This document shows, piece after piece, positions 23,187 to 32,890 of a DNA stretch of 64,000 nucleotides (position 1 is the first letter of the stretch; every line of letters starts with the position of its first letter). This stretch comes from Nelumbo lutea. Taxonomy: Eukaryota; Streptophyta; Magnoliopsida; Proteales; Nelumbonaceae. Location: NCBI GenBank assembly GCA_022828595.1, contig JAKGHH010000002.1:69040383-69104382 (forward strand), read 5' to 3'. Position numbers and translations under genes: made by a program. The notes beneath the pieces were generated by a model that saw only the letters and a program-made list of their open reading frames with translations, did no database searches and had not been told where the DNA came from.

Positions 23187-23966
23187 TCACAGATAAACCT
23201 TGCAGTTCGTTGGTCCACCAGACAAAACCCCAACCCCTCTGTTGGACGAAAATCCGATCTTCACGTTGTCACAGAAGACTCTTAGATAGTGCATTCTCGT
23301 CCGCCAGCCCCCGCACTTAAACCAAACCCAAGCCCAAATTCTGACATTGAAACTCACCTCCCCGCTCGACCGATCAGAAGCCAAGGCTTTGGCAGAAGAT
23401 TCGGGTACATACTGGGACGCGGCCGCAAACTTCACCTGCATCGTGGTCTCGTTCTTCTTACCCTGGGAGAAAGGCGCAACAAACGTATCGGATAATTGCG
23501 CCCCACGGTAATAAAATGTTGATTCGATGTGGTCATAGTAAACGCTCATCTTCTTATTAGGATTCCTAACGGTGAAGTCGAGGTTCCAGTCGCCTGTGAC
23601 TTGAGTAGCGTTGACATTGAAGGAGGAAACAGAGGCAGAGTTGAGCCGGAACTCGGGTAGATGGGGACGGATAATGAGCCACATGATAAAAGTAATGCCA
23701 GCCATGATGAGGAATACGACGACCATTAGGGAGATGAGGCGGCGGAGGAAGGTAGTGCGCCGCTGGTCGTAGAAGGGTGTAGAGTAAGGGTTGGGGTTGT
23801 AGTAGACTGCGGGCGGTGGCGCGGCATATGGGTAGCCAGTGCCGGTGGCAGTGGTTGTGGCGGAGTAGCTAGACTGCGCCGGGGGGTAGCCATTGGGGTC
23901 GTAGCTGGGTTGCGCCTGGTTGTACCCTGTTGGGTAGCCTGTTGCAGGTTTGCTCCGATCTTCCAT
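23187..23966 (-). CDS. LEA_2 / NDR1-HIN1-like (NHL) membrane protein, 259 aa, single exon
   Basis: Intact 259-residue frame. Residues 1-70 are Pro/Tyr-rich (repeated YPTGY, PNGYPPA, YPYAAPPP). One membrane segment spans about 78-99 (LISLMVVVFLIMAGITFIMW), followed by RPHLPEFRLNS. The LEA_2 domain runs about 125-240 and contains the family NPN motif (VRNPNKKMSVYYD, 133-145). Potential N-glycosylation sites are NAT (119) and NET (172). Near the C terminus are two cysteines (FCDNV and NCKVYL) that are also conserved in the paralogue at 45500-46228. The likely topology is a cytosolic N terminus with the LEA_2 domain outside or in the apoplast, as known for NHL proteins, which often act in defence or stress responses. 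I infer the same class here but not a specific role. The start is the first Met of the frame. A GA repeat lies 46 bases upstream, in the probable 5-prime UTR. Confidence 0.93.
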   Translation of the reverse strand: MEDRSKPATGYPTGYNQAQPSYDPNGYPPAQSSYSATTTATGTGYPYAAPPPAVYYNPNPYSTPFYDQRRTTFLRRLISLMVVVFLIMAGITFIMWLIIRPHLPEFRLNSASVSSFNVNATQVTGDWNLDFTVRNPNKKMSVYYDHIESTFYYRGAQLSDTFVAPFSQGKKNETTMQVKFAAASQYVPESSAKALASDRSSGEVSFNVRIWAWVWFKCGGWRTRMHYLRVFCDNVKIGFSSNRGVGVLSGGPTNCKVYL

Positions 23967-24011
23967 TGTCGAAGTGAAGTCGATCGATCGAGCGACCGAG
24001 TGAGCGAAAGA

Positions 24012-24035
24012 AAGAGAGAGAGAGAGAGAGAGAGA
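24012..24035 (-). repeat. (GA)n microsatellite upstream of the NHL gene
   Basis: Perfect AG dinucleotide run of about 24 bases, 46 bases upstream of the NHL start codon. Read on the coding strand it is a CT/TC tract, common in plant 5-prime UTRs and core promoters. A regulatory role is only possible, not shown. Confidence 0.7.
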
Positions 24036-24039
24036 TGGG

Positions 24040-25985
24040 AACCGAAAGTTAGGAGGAGAAGAGTGGAAACGCGTGAAGAGATTCCTGCTGACTAGTAATT
24101 ACAAGGAAACTTGGGAGGAGCGTGGGAGGAAAGACTCTGGTCTGGTTATTATTTCAGTGGTCTCAGATTCTTCAATCTTCGTGCCAAACCCGAGATTACG
24201 ATTGGACGGTATTACGTGTATAGTACTGAGTCAGTGACCGATTTGCTTACGTAGAGTTAGATCTGTCAATTATCTGGGCCAACCCGATAGACCTAAAATG
24301 ACTGGACCCTATCACATTGACCCCATGGTCTCGGACCTCTATTTCTGATCTACATTCGTCTTCAGAAAACAGAGCAAGATCTTGATTGTCCTACCTGGGT
24401 CGGGTTTGACCATGTCTATTTGTCCATTGTATTTTTATGGAACTGGCTTTATATCTAGGGCTGCAAACGAGTCGGATTCGAATCCGATACGTCAGATTTT
24501 TACAAGCATGATTCGAATTCGAATTAGAATGTACTATTGGATATCCGATTTGAATCCGATTCGATTAGAATTATATTTATATTATATAATATTATATTAT
24601 TTATATAATATAATAATATATTAAAATATAAAATATGTATTATATAATTATATAAATAATATATAATATATAATATTTTATAATTAATAGATTGGATCCG
24701 GTTATAGCAGAGTCAATATTCGAATTCGATCCCCAACCTTTCCAATCCGATCCAATTTATTAAGATCAAGAGAAATATCCTAATCCGCTTCTTAACAAAT
24801 TTGTATAGCAATTAGGGGGGTCATTGAATTAAAGTTGCCCCAATTTTAAATGAATTGAAGAGGAGGACGTTACATTATGTACTGCTACAAAGAATCCAAT
24901 CCAATTTCATCCACGTGGAATTTCAGTGGAGGGGATATCGACCGTTGCCATTTGCAGACAAAAAATAAAATCAGAAAATTGAATGAAGTACCTTTGCAAC
25001 GTTTAATTGAAGCTATACTCTTCAGCCATTTTGCTGGAAAACTTTTTTCAATTTAATTTTTAATTTATTTCAAATGGACCTAATTCTTGTACTCCTGATT
25101 TCCTAGATTTTTTTTTCTTTTTTTTCTGTTGGGGGGTGTTGTGTCCCTGGATTTGGAATAATTGAATGGAGTTGGCCCATGAGTGTCAGAAAAAAGGAAA
25201 AGGATGAGATGAGTGTTGAAACAGAAGAGACAAGACTTGCTTACCTGGCTGGGGCCCATAGGCCATAGCGTGTCACTTGTCCCACATTTGGAAAGGCAGG
25301 ACCACCATTCAATAAGATGGAGAGTTGGAGACTAGTTAATTGCCTAATTGATCCAAATGAATTGGGAAAGTATTGTAACAGTGTGATTTTGTTAATGTAA
25401 TATGTGATAAAGTTTTTGTTACTTAATTTTTTATTTTATTAATGAATTTGTAAATTACTAATTATAATAAAATGATTTGGTGCCTCCAAAGAATATGGTT
25501 TAACTTAACTGACACCGGTGTAGTAGCCTTAGGAAGAAAAAAATAATCACACCCATATACCATATGAATAATTGAGTATTGTACAATAAATTAAGTTATT
25601 ACATTTAAGTTAATTAAGTTATTAAGTAATTTTTTTTGTTTAACCAAAAATAAGTCTTCCGAGTTTCATTCACGTATTTGGTATTATTCAAGAAAATACC
25701 AATCTAAATAAAAATGGTTATTGATTTCAATACTTCTAGATACAATTAATTAAGCACGTGTGTTGTATGTGGGAAAAAAAATCATATTAATTACTTGAAT
25801 TTTAGGTATATCATAATTAAAATAAAATTGAAAATTTACAATAGTAACAATATTATTAAAAACAAACTTAAATATTTATTATTCAATTATGACAACATGG
25901 ATTTCTTTGAAAAGTTGGATCGTTGACCCACCATCTAGATAAGAAAATAGTTTTGTTTTTTGAATAGTTTTAAATTAAATAAATA
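24040..25985. other. NHL upstream region and AT-rich intergenic DNA
   Basis: The first 300 bases presumably include the promoter of the NHL gene at 23187-23966; I saw no clear TATA box at the expected spacing. The MITE-like sequence at 24457-24770 follows. The rest (24780-25985) is AT-rich with no coding signal. Confidence 0.45.
24457..24770. repeat. Degenerate MITE-like sequence related to 3492-4012
   Basis: Begins TAGGGCTGCAAACGAGTCGG, similar to the TAAGGATGCAAACAGATCGG start of the hAT MITE at 3492. It is full of GGATTCGAATCC-type palindromes and has an AT-only core at 24570-24680. The right end is not recognisable as an inverted repeat, so it is probably truncated. Confidence 0.5.
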
Positions 25986-25989
25986 ATAG

Positions 25990-26215
25990 TCGGAGCCGGC
26001 TATGCATTTAAAATTATGCTACAAATTAGTCTATAAACCAACAAAACTCTAACAACCAACTCTACATTTCAAATTATAAAAACTCTCGCCATGTCATTGG
26101 AGGCTTATGTGGTTGTTGTCAACATGGGGACTCTTAATCCATGTTGGACACAACAAAAAACTTATGCTAAAATTTCCCTTTAATGCTGGGTGATTGGAAA
26201 ATAAAAAAGGGTTTT

Positions 26216-26274
<59 letters not shown>

Positions 26275-27085
26275 TCTCTCACTTACAGTCATTTTCATTT
26301 GCTCAACGACTATGTAATTTGAAAATAAATATAAATGTTTTTTGGTTTCTGTATTTACGTTCTCTATATCAATTTCTCTCATTCTCTCTCTACCTATCGT
26401 TCTCCCTCAATCTCTCTCATTCTCTTTCTCGGTCGATCTTTCATTCTCCCTTAATTTCTATCGCTCTCCCTCAGCTTCTCTCCCACTCCCTCTCTCTCTT
26501 TATTTTTTATTTTCTTACACCTTATATGGTATTAATTAGATAATGTAAAAGAACATGAGACCAACTTGGTATGGTTCAAAAATTATTACACCAATTTGAT
26601 AAAAATTCACAAGAAGCTCTTGGCTATAAAATTTATACCAACTCGAGAACAATAGAAATTGAGGGATAAGAAGATATTGACTGAGAGGGAGAGTAAGGGA
26701 GAAAAATGAGAAAAAGATTGAGGGAGAACAATAGAAAGAGAGAGAAAAAGGGAGAGAGGGAGAGGTTTTGATTTGGTTATAGACCAAATAAGCTAAGAGA
26801 GTGGGAGAGATAAAGGTAGCGGGAGATCGAGAGATGACTATGAAACTGAAAGAGAAGGAGGGAGATCAAGAGACGAAGGGAGTGGGGGAGAAATTGAAAA
26901 CCTATTTTAGGTATAGTTTTTTGTTGCGTCCAACATGAACTAAGAGTCTCATATTGGCAACAACTACATAAGTCTTTGATGACTTGGCGGGGGTTTTTAT
27001 AATTTGAAATGTAGAGCCAGTTGTCAAAGTTTTGTTGGTTTCTGAACCAACCTGCAACCTAATTTTAAATGTACAACCGACTTTG
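25990..27085. mobile_element. Large foldback/long-TIR element with CT-rich and GA-rich arms
   Basis: The left arm from about 25990 (AGTCGGAGCCGGCTATGCAT, then CAACTCTACATTTCAAATTA) has its inverted counterpart at about 26925-27085 (TAATTTGAAATGTAGAGCCA... ATGTACAACCGACTTTGACT). The homology extends at least 200 bp with substitutions, mainly transitions. Inward, the left arm is a CT-rich tract (26218-26520) and the right arm is GA-rich (26640-26900), so the whole kilobase could form a giant hairpin. Long inverted repeats suggest a MULE or foldback element. I could not find a clean target duplication, so the exact ends are uncertain. Confidence 0.7.
26218..26265. repeat. (CT)n microsatellite
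   Basis: Perfect CT dinucleotide run of about 48 bases within the left arm of the foldback element, followed by imperfect CT-rich sequence to 26520. The open frames here are repeats of serine/leucine or arginine/glutamate and are not genes. Confidence 0.95.
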
Positions 27086-28120
27086 ACTATAGTTTTCCCT
27101 TTAACTTATATATTTCATTTACATTATATAAAATATTTTTTACTTATCACAAAATTTTTGTTTGTCTATGGTATCACTTGACTCAAACCTCTAACCCACC
27201 ATCTAAAAATAAAAATTGTTTGATCTCTAGGTTGACATTAAATTTTGTACTACATTTCCATCATTGATATTTTATTTTTTATATAATGACAATATTAGAG
27301 ATGTAGCCAATATTTTATTTTTTATAAATATATGACATTAGATGTGTGCCCCAAATTTCTCTATCTTTTTTTTTTATTTTTGTGATTATTTTTATTTTCT
27401 ATTATTAAAAATTTTATTATTTGACTATGGCATCATTTCATTTCTAGATAGATTTTGAATTTGGCATTCAAATTTCATCATTAATAAAAATACTTCTTAC
27501 ATTTCATAGTTATTTATTTTAATTTTTATTATTTAATTATAGTATTATTTATTAATCTATTTGGCCCCAAATGGTCAAATTGCTTACCCACCACCGGGAG
27601 GGAAGAAAATGGTTTTGTTTTCAAATTACTTTTCAAAATATTTATTTTTATACTATTTATATTAATATTGTAGATTTAATTACAAGAATTTAATGATGAG
27701 AAAAATATATTTTAAATATAGGATTAATGAGAGAGAATAGGAAAATATTTTATTTCTAATTGGTTTTAAATTTTACATTCCATTTCCATCACTTATAAAA
27801 ACATTTTTTATTTATCATACTTATTATTGTTTAATATTATGTTAAAAATGTTTCCAATTTTTTCATTTTATCTATTTTTTAGTTTTATTATTTAATCGTG
27901 GCAATATGGATTAACCCATTTGACCCCAAAATGATTTAATTTCTTATCACCACTTAGATGAAAACACTATTTTTGCTAGGTAGATTTTAAAAGTATAAGC
28001 TTTATGTTACTGAAATTATTAATTTATTAAAAGTATGGATTTAATTAATAGAACTTAATGATGTGAAGAAACAAAAATGACTTAAATGTATGATTCAATG
28101 AACATGAATGCAAGTTAAAT
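27086..28120. repeat. Degenerate AT-rich tandem repeat, units of roughly 350-400 bp
   Basis: A recurring phrase of the form ATTATTTAATTATGGCA...GACCCCAAATGGT...CACCA...GAAAA(T/C)..TTTTG occurs at about 27170, 27530 and 27890. A further copy at 25885-25940 lies on the other side of the foldback element. The phrase CATTTCCATCA(C/T)T(T/A)AT is also repeated (27245, 27475, 27785). Units are heavily diverged. The foldback appears to have inserted into this older array. Confidence 0.5.
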
Positions 28121-28429
28121 GTTGGATTTAATGAGAGAGGATTGAATGCATTGAATATCATTACCTCTTTTCAACTCATTTAATATCAAGAACCAATTAT
28201 CCTATTTGCCCTCATTTTTTTATCAATAAATTTAAATACAGAGGGGTAAATTTTGTCCTTATAAAATTTTAGAAATATTCTTGAGGCCATTTGTGCTTTT
28301 TAAAGTAGTATAGATAACTACAACAAACAAAAAGAATAAATTTCAAACTATATTTGGGCAATAAATTAATTTTCAAAAGTCTAGTCTCTAGTTTAGTCGA
28401 ATACTCCTATTAAGGAGCAAAGAATGCTA
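28121..28429. other. AT-rich spacer, nothing recognised
   Basis: AT-rich sequence without coding frames or clear repeat ends, between the tandem-repeat region and a plus-strand LINE fragment. Confidence 0.4.
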
Positions 28430-28870
28430 AGACTACAAATGAAAATTTACCCTCTTCATTCAAATTATAAATATCTTGGAGTCCCTCTACTATGGAGAAA
28501 GAGAAAGCATGAACCTTAGAATTTGTGCTAGATATATAAATTATAGGGAAGACTAATACAGTGTCGAAGGATTCTTGTGTTTCATATATAGGCAGGAGGA
28601 CTTTGGTTCAATCAATGCTACAAACAATCCCTACATATTGTATGTCATGAGGTGGGTTAGCTAGGATAAGTTATCTTCTCCCAGAGTAAGGTGATTTGGG
28701 TTTTAAGAAATCATACTTTTAATTAGCCTAGAGGTTTATTGTAGAACCTAATGCTTTGTGGGTGAAGTTATCAAAAAAGTAAATATCTCACCAATAATGA
28801 GATCATTCCTCATGTGTCCTAAATTAGCTTCTAATCTTTGGAAATGTACTTGCAAATCTCTTTAGATTTT
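28430..28870 (+). mobile_element. L1 LINE fragment (end of RT, before the zinc-binding region)
   Basis: In changing frames the plus strand reads LGVPLLWRKRKHEP, then GRRTLVQSMLQTIPTYCMS and GDLGFKKSYF, matching the YLGVPL / GR--LI-SVL--IP-Y-MS / GGLGF segment that follows the reverse transcriptase in plant L1s. Several shifts and stops. It meets the minus-strand LINE at about 28875 tail to tail. Confidence 0.65.
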
Positions 28871-28879
28871 GTTTTCAAA

Positions 28880-29473
28880 TATGGGTGATCTTTTTCTACA
28901 AAAGGAAAACTACTTCATTAAAAGATGATAAATACAATCATACAATTATGTATCTTGCCCTTCCTCTACAATTTGTAGTTGATGCTCATCCCATAAATTA
29001 TCTTGCAAGACTTCTAGTTCCCTCCCAAACCTTTGAACCTTCTCGATCACAATATTTGGTAAAGGACGCCCACCATTAAACAATATTTCATTCCTTGTTA
29101 ATCAAAGCACCCACAACATGTTGCATCTCTGCAATACAAAAATAATAGAATAACCATCATGAATATTTAATTGTTGAATAGTTTGTTGAAGCCATTGTGC
29201 CACCATATATATCTTCTTGAAGGCCTTCTAACCTCCACCTAACACTTCCAAACCACACTGCCTTGGAAAAATTACTCCACCTAAACAAATGCTCCACAAA
29301 TTGATCCTCCTCCCCACACAACACAACAGATGTTTCCTATCTACATGCCCCCCCTCATCTATTCTTCGTGAATACCAAACCATGTACTAACTTCCAAATA
29401 AATAGCTTCATTTGGGGATAGATGTTTATCTTCCAGAATTTGATCTCCACCAAACTACATTGTGGTGCCTTTG
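28880..29473 (-). mobile_element. L1 LINE A, 3-prime segment (RT zinc-binding region)
   Basis: Minus-strand translation just inside 29473 gives CSLVEIKFWKINIYPQMKLF followed by IWKLVHG, matching the W--I----K-FIWKL-H----T pattern of the zf-RVT domain; further on comes RNEILFNGG. This is the distal part of the LINE that continues at 32891-35192 and 40161-41960; the 29474-32890 LTR element sits inside it. No RNase H domain is seen beyond it. Confidence 0.7.
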
Positions 29474-29900
29474 TGTCATAAGGGAGTTCTTCATCGTGCT
29501 ATCACCTTGCCCGCAATGTGTCATCACAATGCCATCAACTGTGTCTTAAGTGGGGTAATACATGTATTTTGTATGAAAGGAATGCCCATGGCATTATTGT
29601 AATTATGTAGTAGGATTTTTCACCATTTTGATGTTTTCTTATATTATTCTCCCAAAATCTTAACTTACTCTTTGAGGGAAGGTAGGTAGTCGAGTGAATC
29701 AAGGGTGTCTAAAGATTAAGCACGAGATCCCCTTGACACTAAACAGTGTGCTTGTGCTTGCCACCAATTTATGCAATACAAAGAACCTTTTGACTAATTT
29801 GTATGCCATCATTTTGGACTTTATTGCTTGTTTCTTTGTATCATAGGCTTTCTTGACACAAACAAGTGTCACACGGGGCCTATCGACTAACCCCGTGACA
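29474..29900 (+). repeat. 5-prime LTR of the gag-protease element
   Basis: 427 bp, TG...CA bounded. It aligns along its length with 32493-32890, with scattered substitutions and a small extra segment near its start. The divergence shows the insertion is not very recent. Confidence 0.9.
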
Positions 29901-29939
29901 GTTGGTATCAGAGTAGAAGCTCACTACACATTGCGAACC

Positions 29940-31133
29940 AAGCACATGATCCTTGACGGTAGCGACCCCATGAAGAACACTCAGGAGCTTGAGGAAGAGA
30001 TACGATAGGGACTCTTCCCCACCCACGAAGCCAGTGATGCACCTGAAGATGACCCTAGCAAGGACAAGGCCCAAAAGGGCCGGGCATCAAAATCCAAGCG
30101 TGAGAAGTCCACGGATAGGCTTTCCAACATTGACACCCATATGCTACGTTGTAATATAACATTGGGTGAGACACGCGATCAAGTGGAGGAGCTCCACCTC
30201 ACCACGGAGACAGTTGAATCCATGGTGGTGGAGTTGGAGGGGCACTTGAATGGTGCCTTAGAGGAAGTGTGGAATGTAATGAATGGAATCCTCAAGAAGG
30301 TCTTGAGCACCTTGCATCAACAAGAAGCAAGCTCATCCCAATCGCACATTCAAGACGTGCTTGACAAATTTTAAGCGCAGCTCGAAGAAATCAAAGACGA
30401 ATGGGCAAGGTGGAAGAGAAGCATATCTACATTCTTGTCCGTTCAAGTCCAACTCGAGGCAAGGAAGGAAGAATGGGCGACCATGAAGTCAGCCATGTGC
30501 ACCTCAACCAACATGCAGGCCCAACTATATGAAATTAGGGGGGCAATGTAACATCTTAAGTAGAGTAGTCGCCAATTTGGCGATATCCGCAACGACACCC
30601 ATTCCTACCCACATCAAGATCAAGGAGCCAACTCCCTATTTAGGAACACATTATGCGCATGAGCTTGACAACTTCTTGTGGCAGATGGATCATTTGGTGA
30701 AAGGACCAAAATTCACATTGTGTCAATGTATTTATCTAGCATTGCTATGTTGTGGTGGGACAAGAGATGCAAAGATATTGAACATGGCATGTGTACAATT
30801 GATACTTGGGTCGAGTTCAAAAGAGAACTAAAGAGGCAGTTCTACATGAAGAACATAGAATACCTAGCCCACAGAAAGTTGAAAGGACTCCTACACAAGA
30901 ACTCACTCCATGAGTACGTCAAGGTGTTTTCTACTCTCACGCACAAGATCACTGAAATGTCAGAGAAGGACTTACTCTTTAACTTCATGGATGTTCTACA
31001 ACCATGGGCGAAAGTAGAGCTTCAACAACGAAATGTTCAAGATCTTGCATCAACCATAGCCATAGCCGAACAACTCATTGACATGAGAATATCAGATGAT
31101 GAAATGCTGGAAAGCTCGCATGCCATGATTTGA
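29940..31133 (+). pseudogene. Gag of the LTR element (coiled coil plus retrotransposon gag domain)
   Basis: The N-terminal part (30141-30374) encodes a heptad-like TETVESMVVELEGHL segment consistent with a coiled coil. The C-terminal open frame 30678-31133 (151 residues) has SIAMLWWDKRCKD, WVEFKRELKRQFY, LAHRKLKGLLHKNSLHEYVK and FMDVLQPWAKVELQQR, the conserved core of the Ty3-gypsy gag domain (A--WW-----------W--F---F---F------------L-Q----V-EY---F). In-frame stops at about 30008 and 30373 break the upstream reading. A decayed zinc knuckle follows near 31275-31330 (PCFIYNEMH). Confidence 0.8.
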
Positions 31134-31469
31134 GTGGGGGAGAATGACAATCAAGTCCCTCACAAGAGAAGTAGCCCCACTACAACAAGCCAACCGAGTA
31201 TCACAAAGGGGAAAAGTTATAAGGAGACCACAACACTTACAAGTACAAGAGGTCGGCCACCCCATCACAACCATGCTTCATTTACAATGAGATGCACTAG
31301 AAAAGTGACAGCCCTACAAGGAAGAAACTTAATGCCCTCATCGCCAAGCTCATTGATGATGAACAAAGTGACGAGGATAGGCCTACTCATGCATTGAAGA
31401 TTGGTGCCCTCCAACTACTCAATGCCAAGGTAAAGAAAGAAGCAACATCCAAGCGGCCCAACAAAGCCC

Positions 31470-31900
31470 ACAAGGGGCTCAAATATGTTGACATTACCCT
31501 TGACGGGAGGCCAACATAAGCCCTAATAGACATGGGAGCAACATACAATTTCATTTCACTCATTGAGGCCAAGCAACTTAACTTGGCTACATCCAAGCAA
31601 GCAAGGTGGATCAAAGTGGTCAACTCTGGCGCCAAAGCAATAGAAGGCCTAGCTTTTGGAGTAGAGCTCCAAGTAGGACCTTGGAATGGAGAATCAACTT
31701 ATCTGTGAAACCCCTAGATGATTTTCAAGTTGTCCTCAGGATGGAGTTCCTAACACTAGAGAAAGCAACATTAATGCCATATATTGATAGACTCCTCATC
31801 CTAGACAAGCACTCACCTTGCATGATTCCAGTGACAATTACAATAAAGATACTTGGGAAAAAGACACCATCAACATTGATGCCACGCCAGCAACAAAGAA
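31470..31900 (+). pseudogene. Retropepsin-like aspartic protease of the LTR element
   Basis: Plus-strand reading gives YVDITLDGRPT, a stop, then ALIDMGATYNFISLIEAKQL and IKVVNSGAKAIEGLAFGVEL. This is the gag-asp-protease family layout. The catalytic triplet region reads DMGA where DTGA or DSGA is expected. The later flap region is frameshifted. No reverse transcriptase follows before the 3-prime LTR. Confidence 0.8.
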
Positions 31901-32492
31901 GACCCCCACTCCATCATTTGACACCATCACAAGGATGAATCAGGAAATCATCATTTAGTAGTCTCCACCATAGCCATTCCAACACCAGCATCAATGCAAC
32001 AACTACATGGTGAGGAAGGCATCAAGAAGACCCAAGGCCATCCCCAGCAACTGACCCATCTACAACCAACCCAACATGGGAGAGTGAGTGTCAACCACCC
32101 AAAATAGGGACCATAACCTGACCGGGCCTCGACCCAACACACCTAGTAGCCCTGTGAGGAAGTCCCTTCGGGAAAACATTCATGGGCACCATTGCCCCAA
32201 GCATCCAAACCATCATTTTGACCCGACCCTGGCCTTAACTTCTTCTCCAATCACCAAAGCAGACCACCCAAAATCCTACCTTGAAGCAACCAAGAAGGGA
32301 CATAACTTATGAACTAGCCATAAGTTCCCCCATCATCAAGAGCACATCCAATCCATCCACCCAACCTTATATCAGGGCCTTGGAAGAAACAAAGTTTGCG
32401 AAGCAGCTGAAGAATCATCCTTCACAAACAATGGATTTAGGAAACAAGTAGAATAATCTTCAAGGATGAAGACTGAATTGAGAGGGGGAGAC

Positions 32493-32890
32493 TGTCACAA
32501 GGGAGATTTTCGTCTCGCCATCAAGTGTGTCTTGGGTGGGGCAATACTTGTATTTTGTATGAAGGGAATGCCCACGACATTGTTATAATTATGTAGTATG
32601 ATTTTTCACCATTTTTATGTTTTCTTATGTCACTCCCCCAAAAGCTTAACTTATTCTTTAAGAGGAGTTAGGTAGTTGAGTGAATCAAAGACATGTAGAG
32701 GTTAAGCATGAGATCCATTCGACACTAAACCGTGTGCTTGTGCTTGCCATCAATTTATGCAATACAAACAACCTTTTGACTAATTTGTGTGCCATCATTG
32801 TTGCCTTTTATTTCTTGTTGCTTTGTTTCGTAGGCTTCCTCAACACAAACAAGTACTGCATAGGGCCTCGTCGACTAGCCCCGTGACACT
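32493..32890 (+). repeat. 3-prime LTR of the gag-protease element
   Basis: 398 bp, begins TGTCACAAGGGAG and ends CCCCGTGACA. Homologous to 29474-29900; preceded by the polypurine tract. Confidence 0.9.

Larger units (their letters stand above)
29474..32890 (+). mobile_element. 3.4-kb LTR retrotransposon encoding only gag and protease
   Basis: The 5-prime LTR (29474-29900) and 3-prime LTR (32493-32890) both begin TGTCA(T/C)AAGGGAG and end CCCCGTGACA. A tRNA-iMet primer-binding site (TGGTATCAGAG, 29903-29913) directly follows the first LTR, and a polypurine tract (AGAGGGGGAG, 32481-32490) precedes the second. The interior has a gypsy-type gag domain and a retropepsin-like domain but no reverse transcriptase, RNase H or integrase, and has no room for them. 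It is therefore non-autonomous. It lies inside LINE A. The flanking 5-mers (CTTTG and CTTAT) match only partly. Confidence 0.9.

Noticed and set aside
26094..26543. Open frames rich in Arg/Glu or Ser/Leu
   Set aside because: Direct readings of the CT/GA microsatellite.
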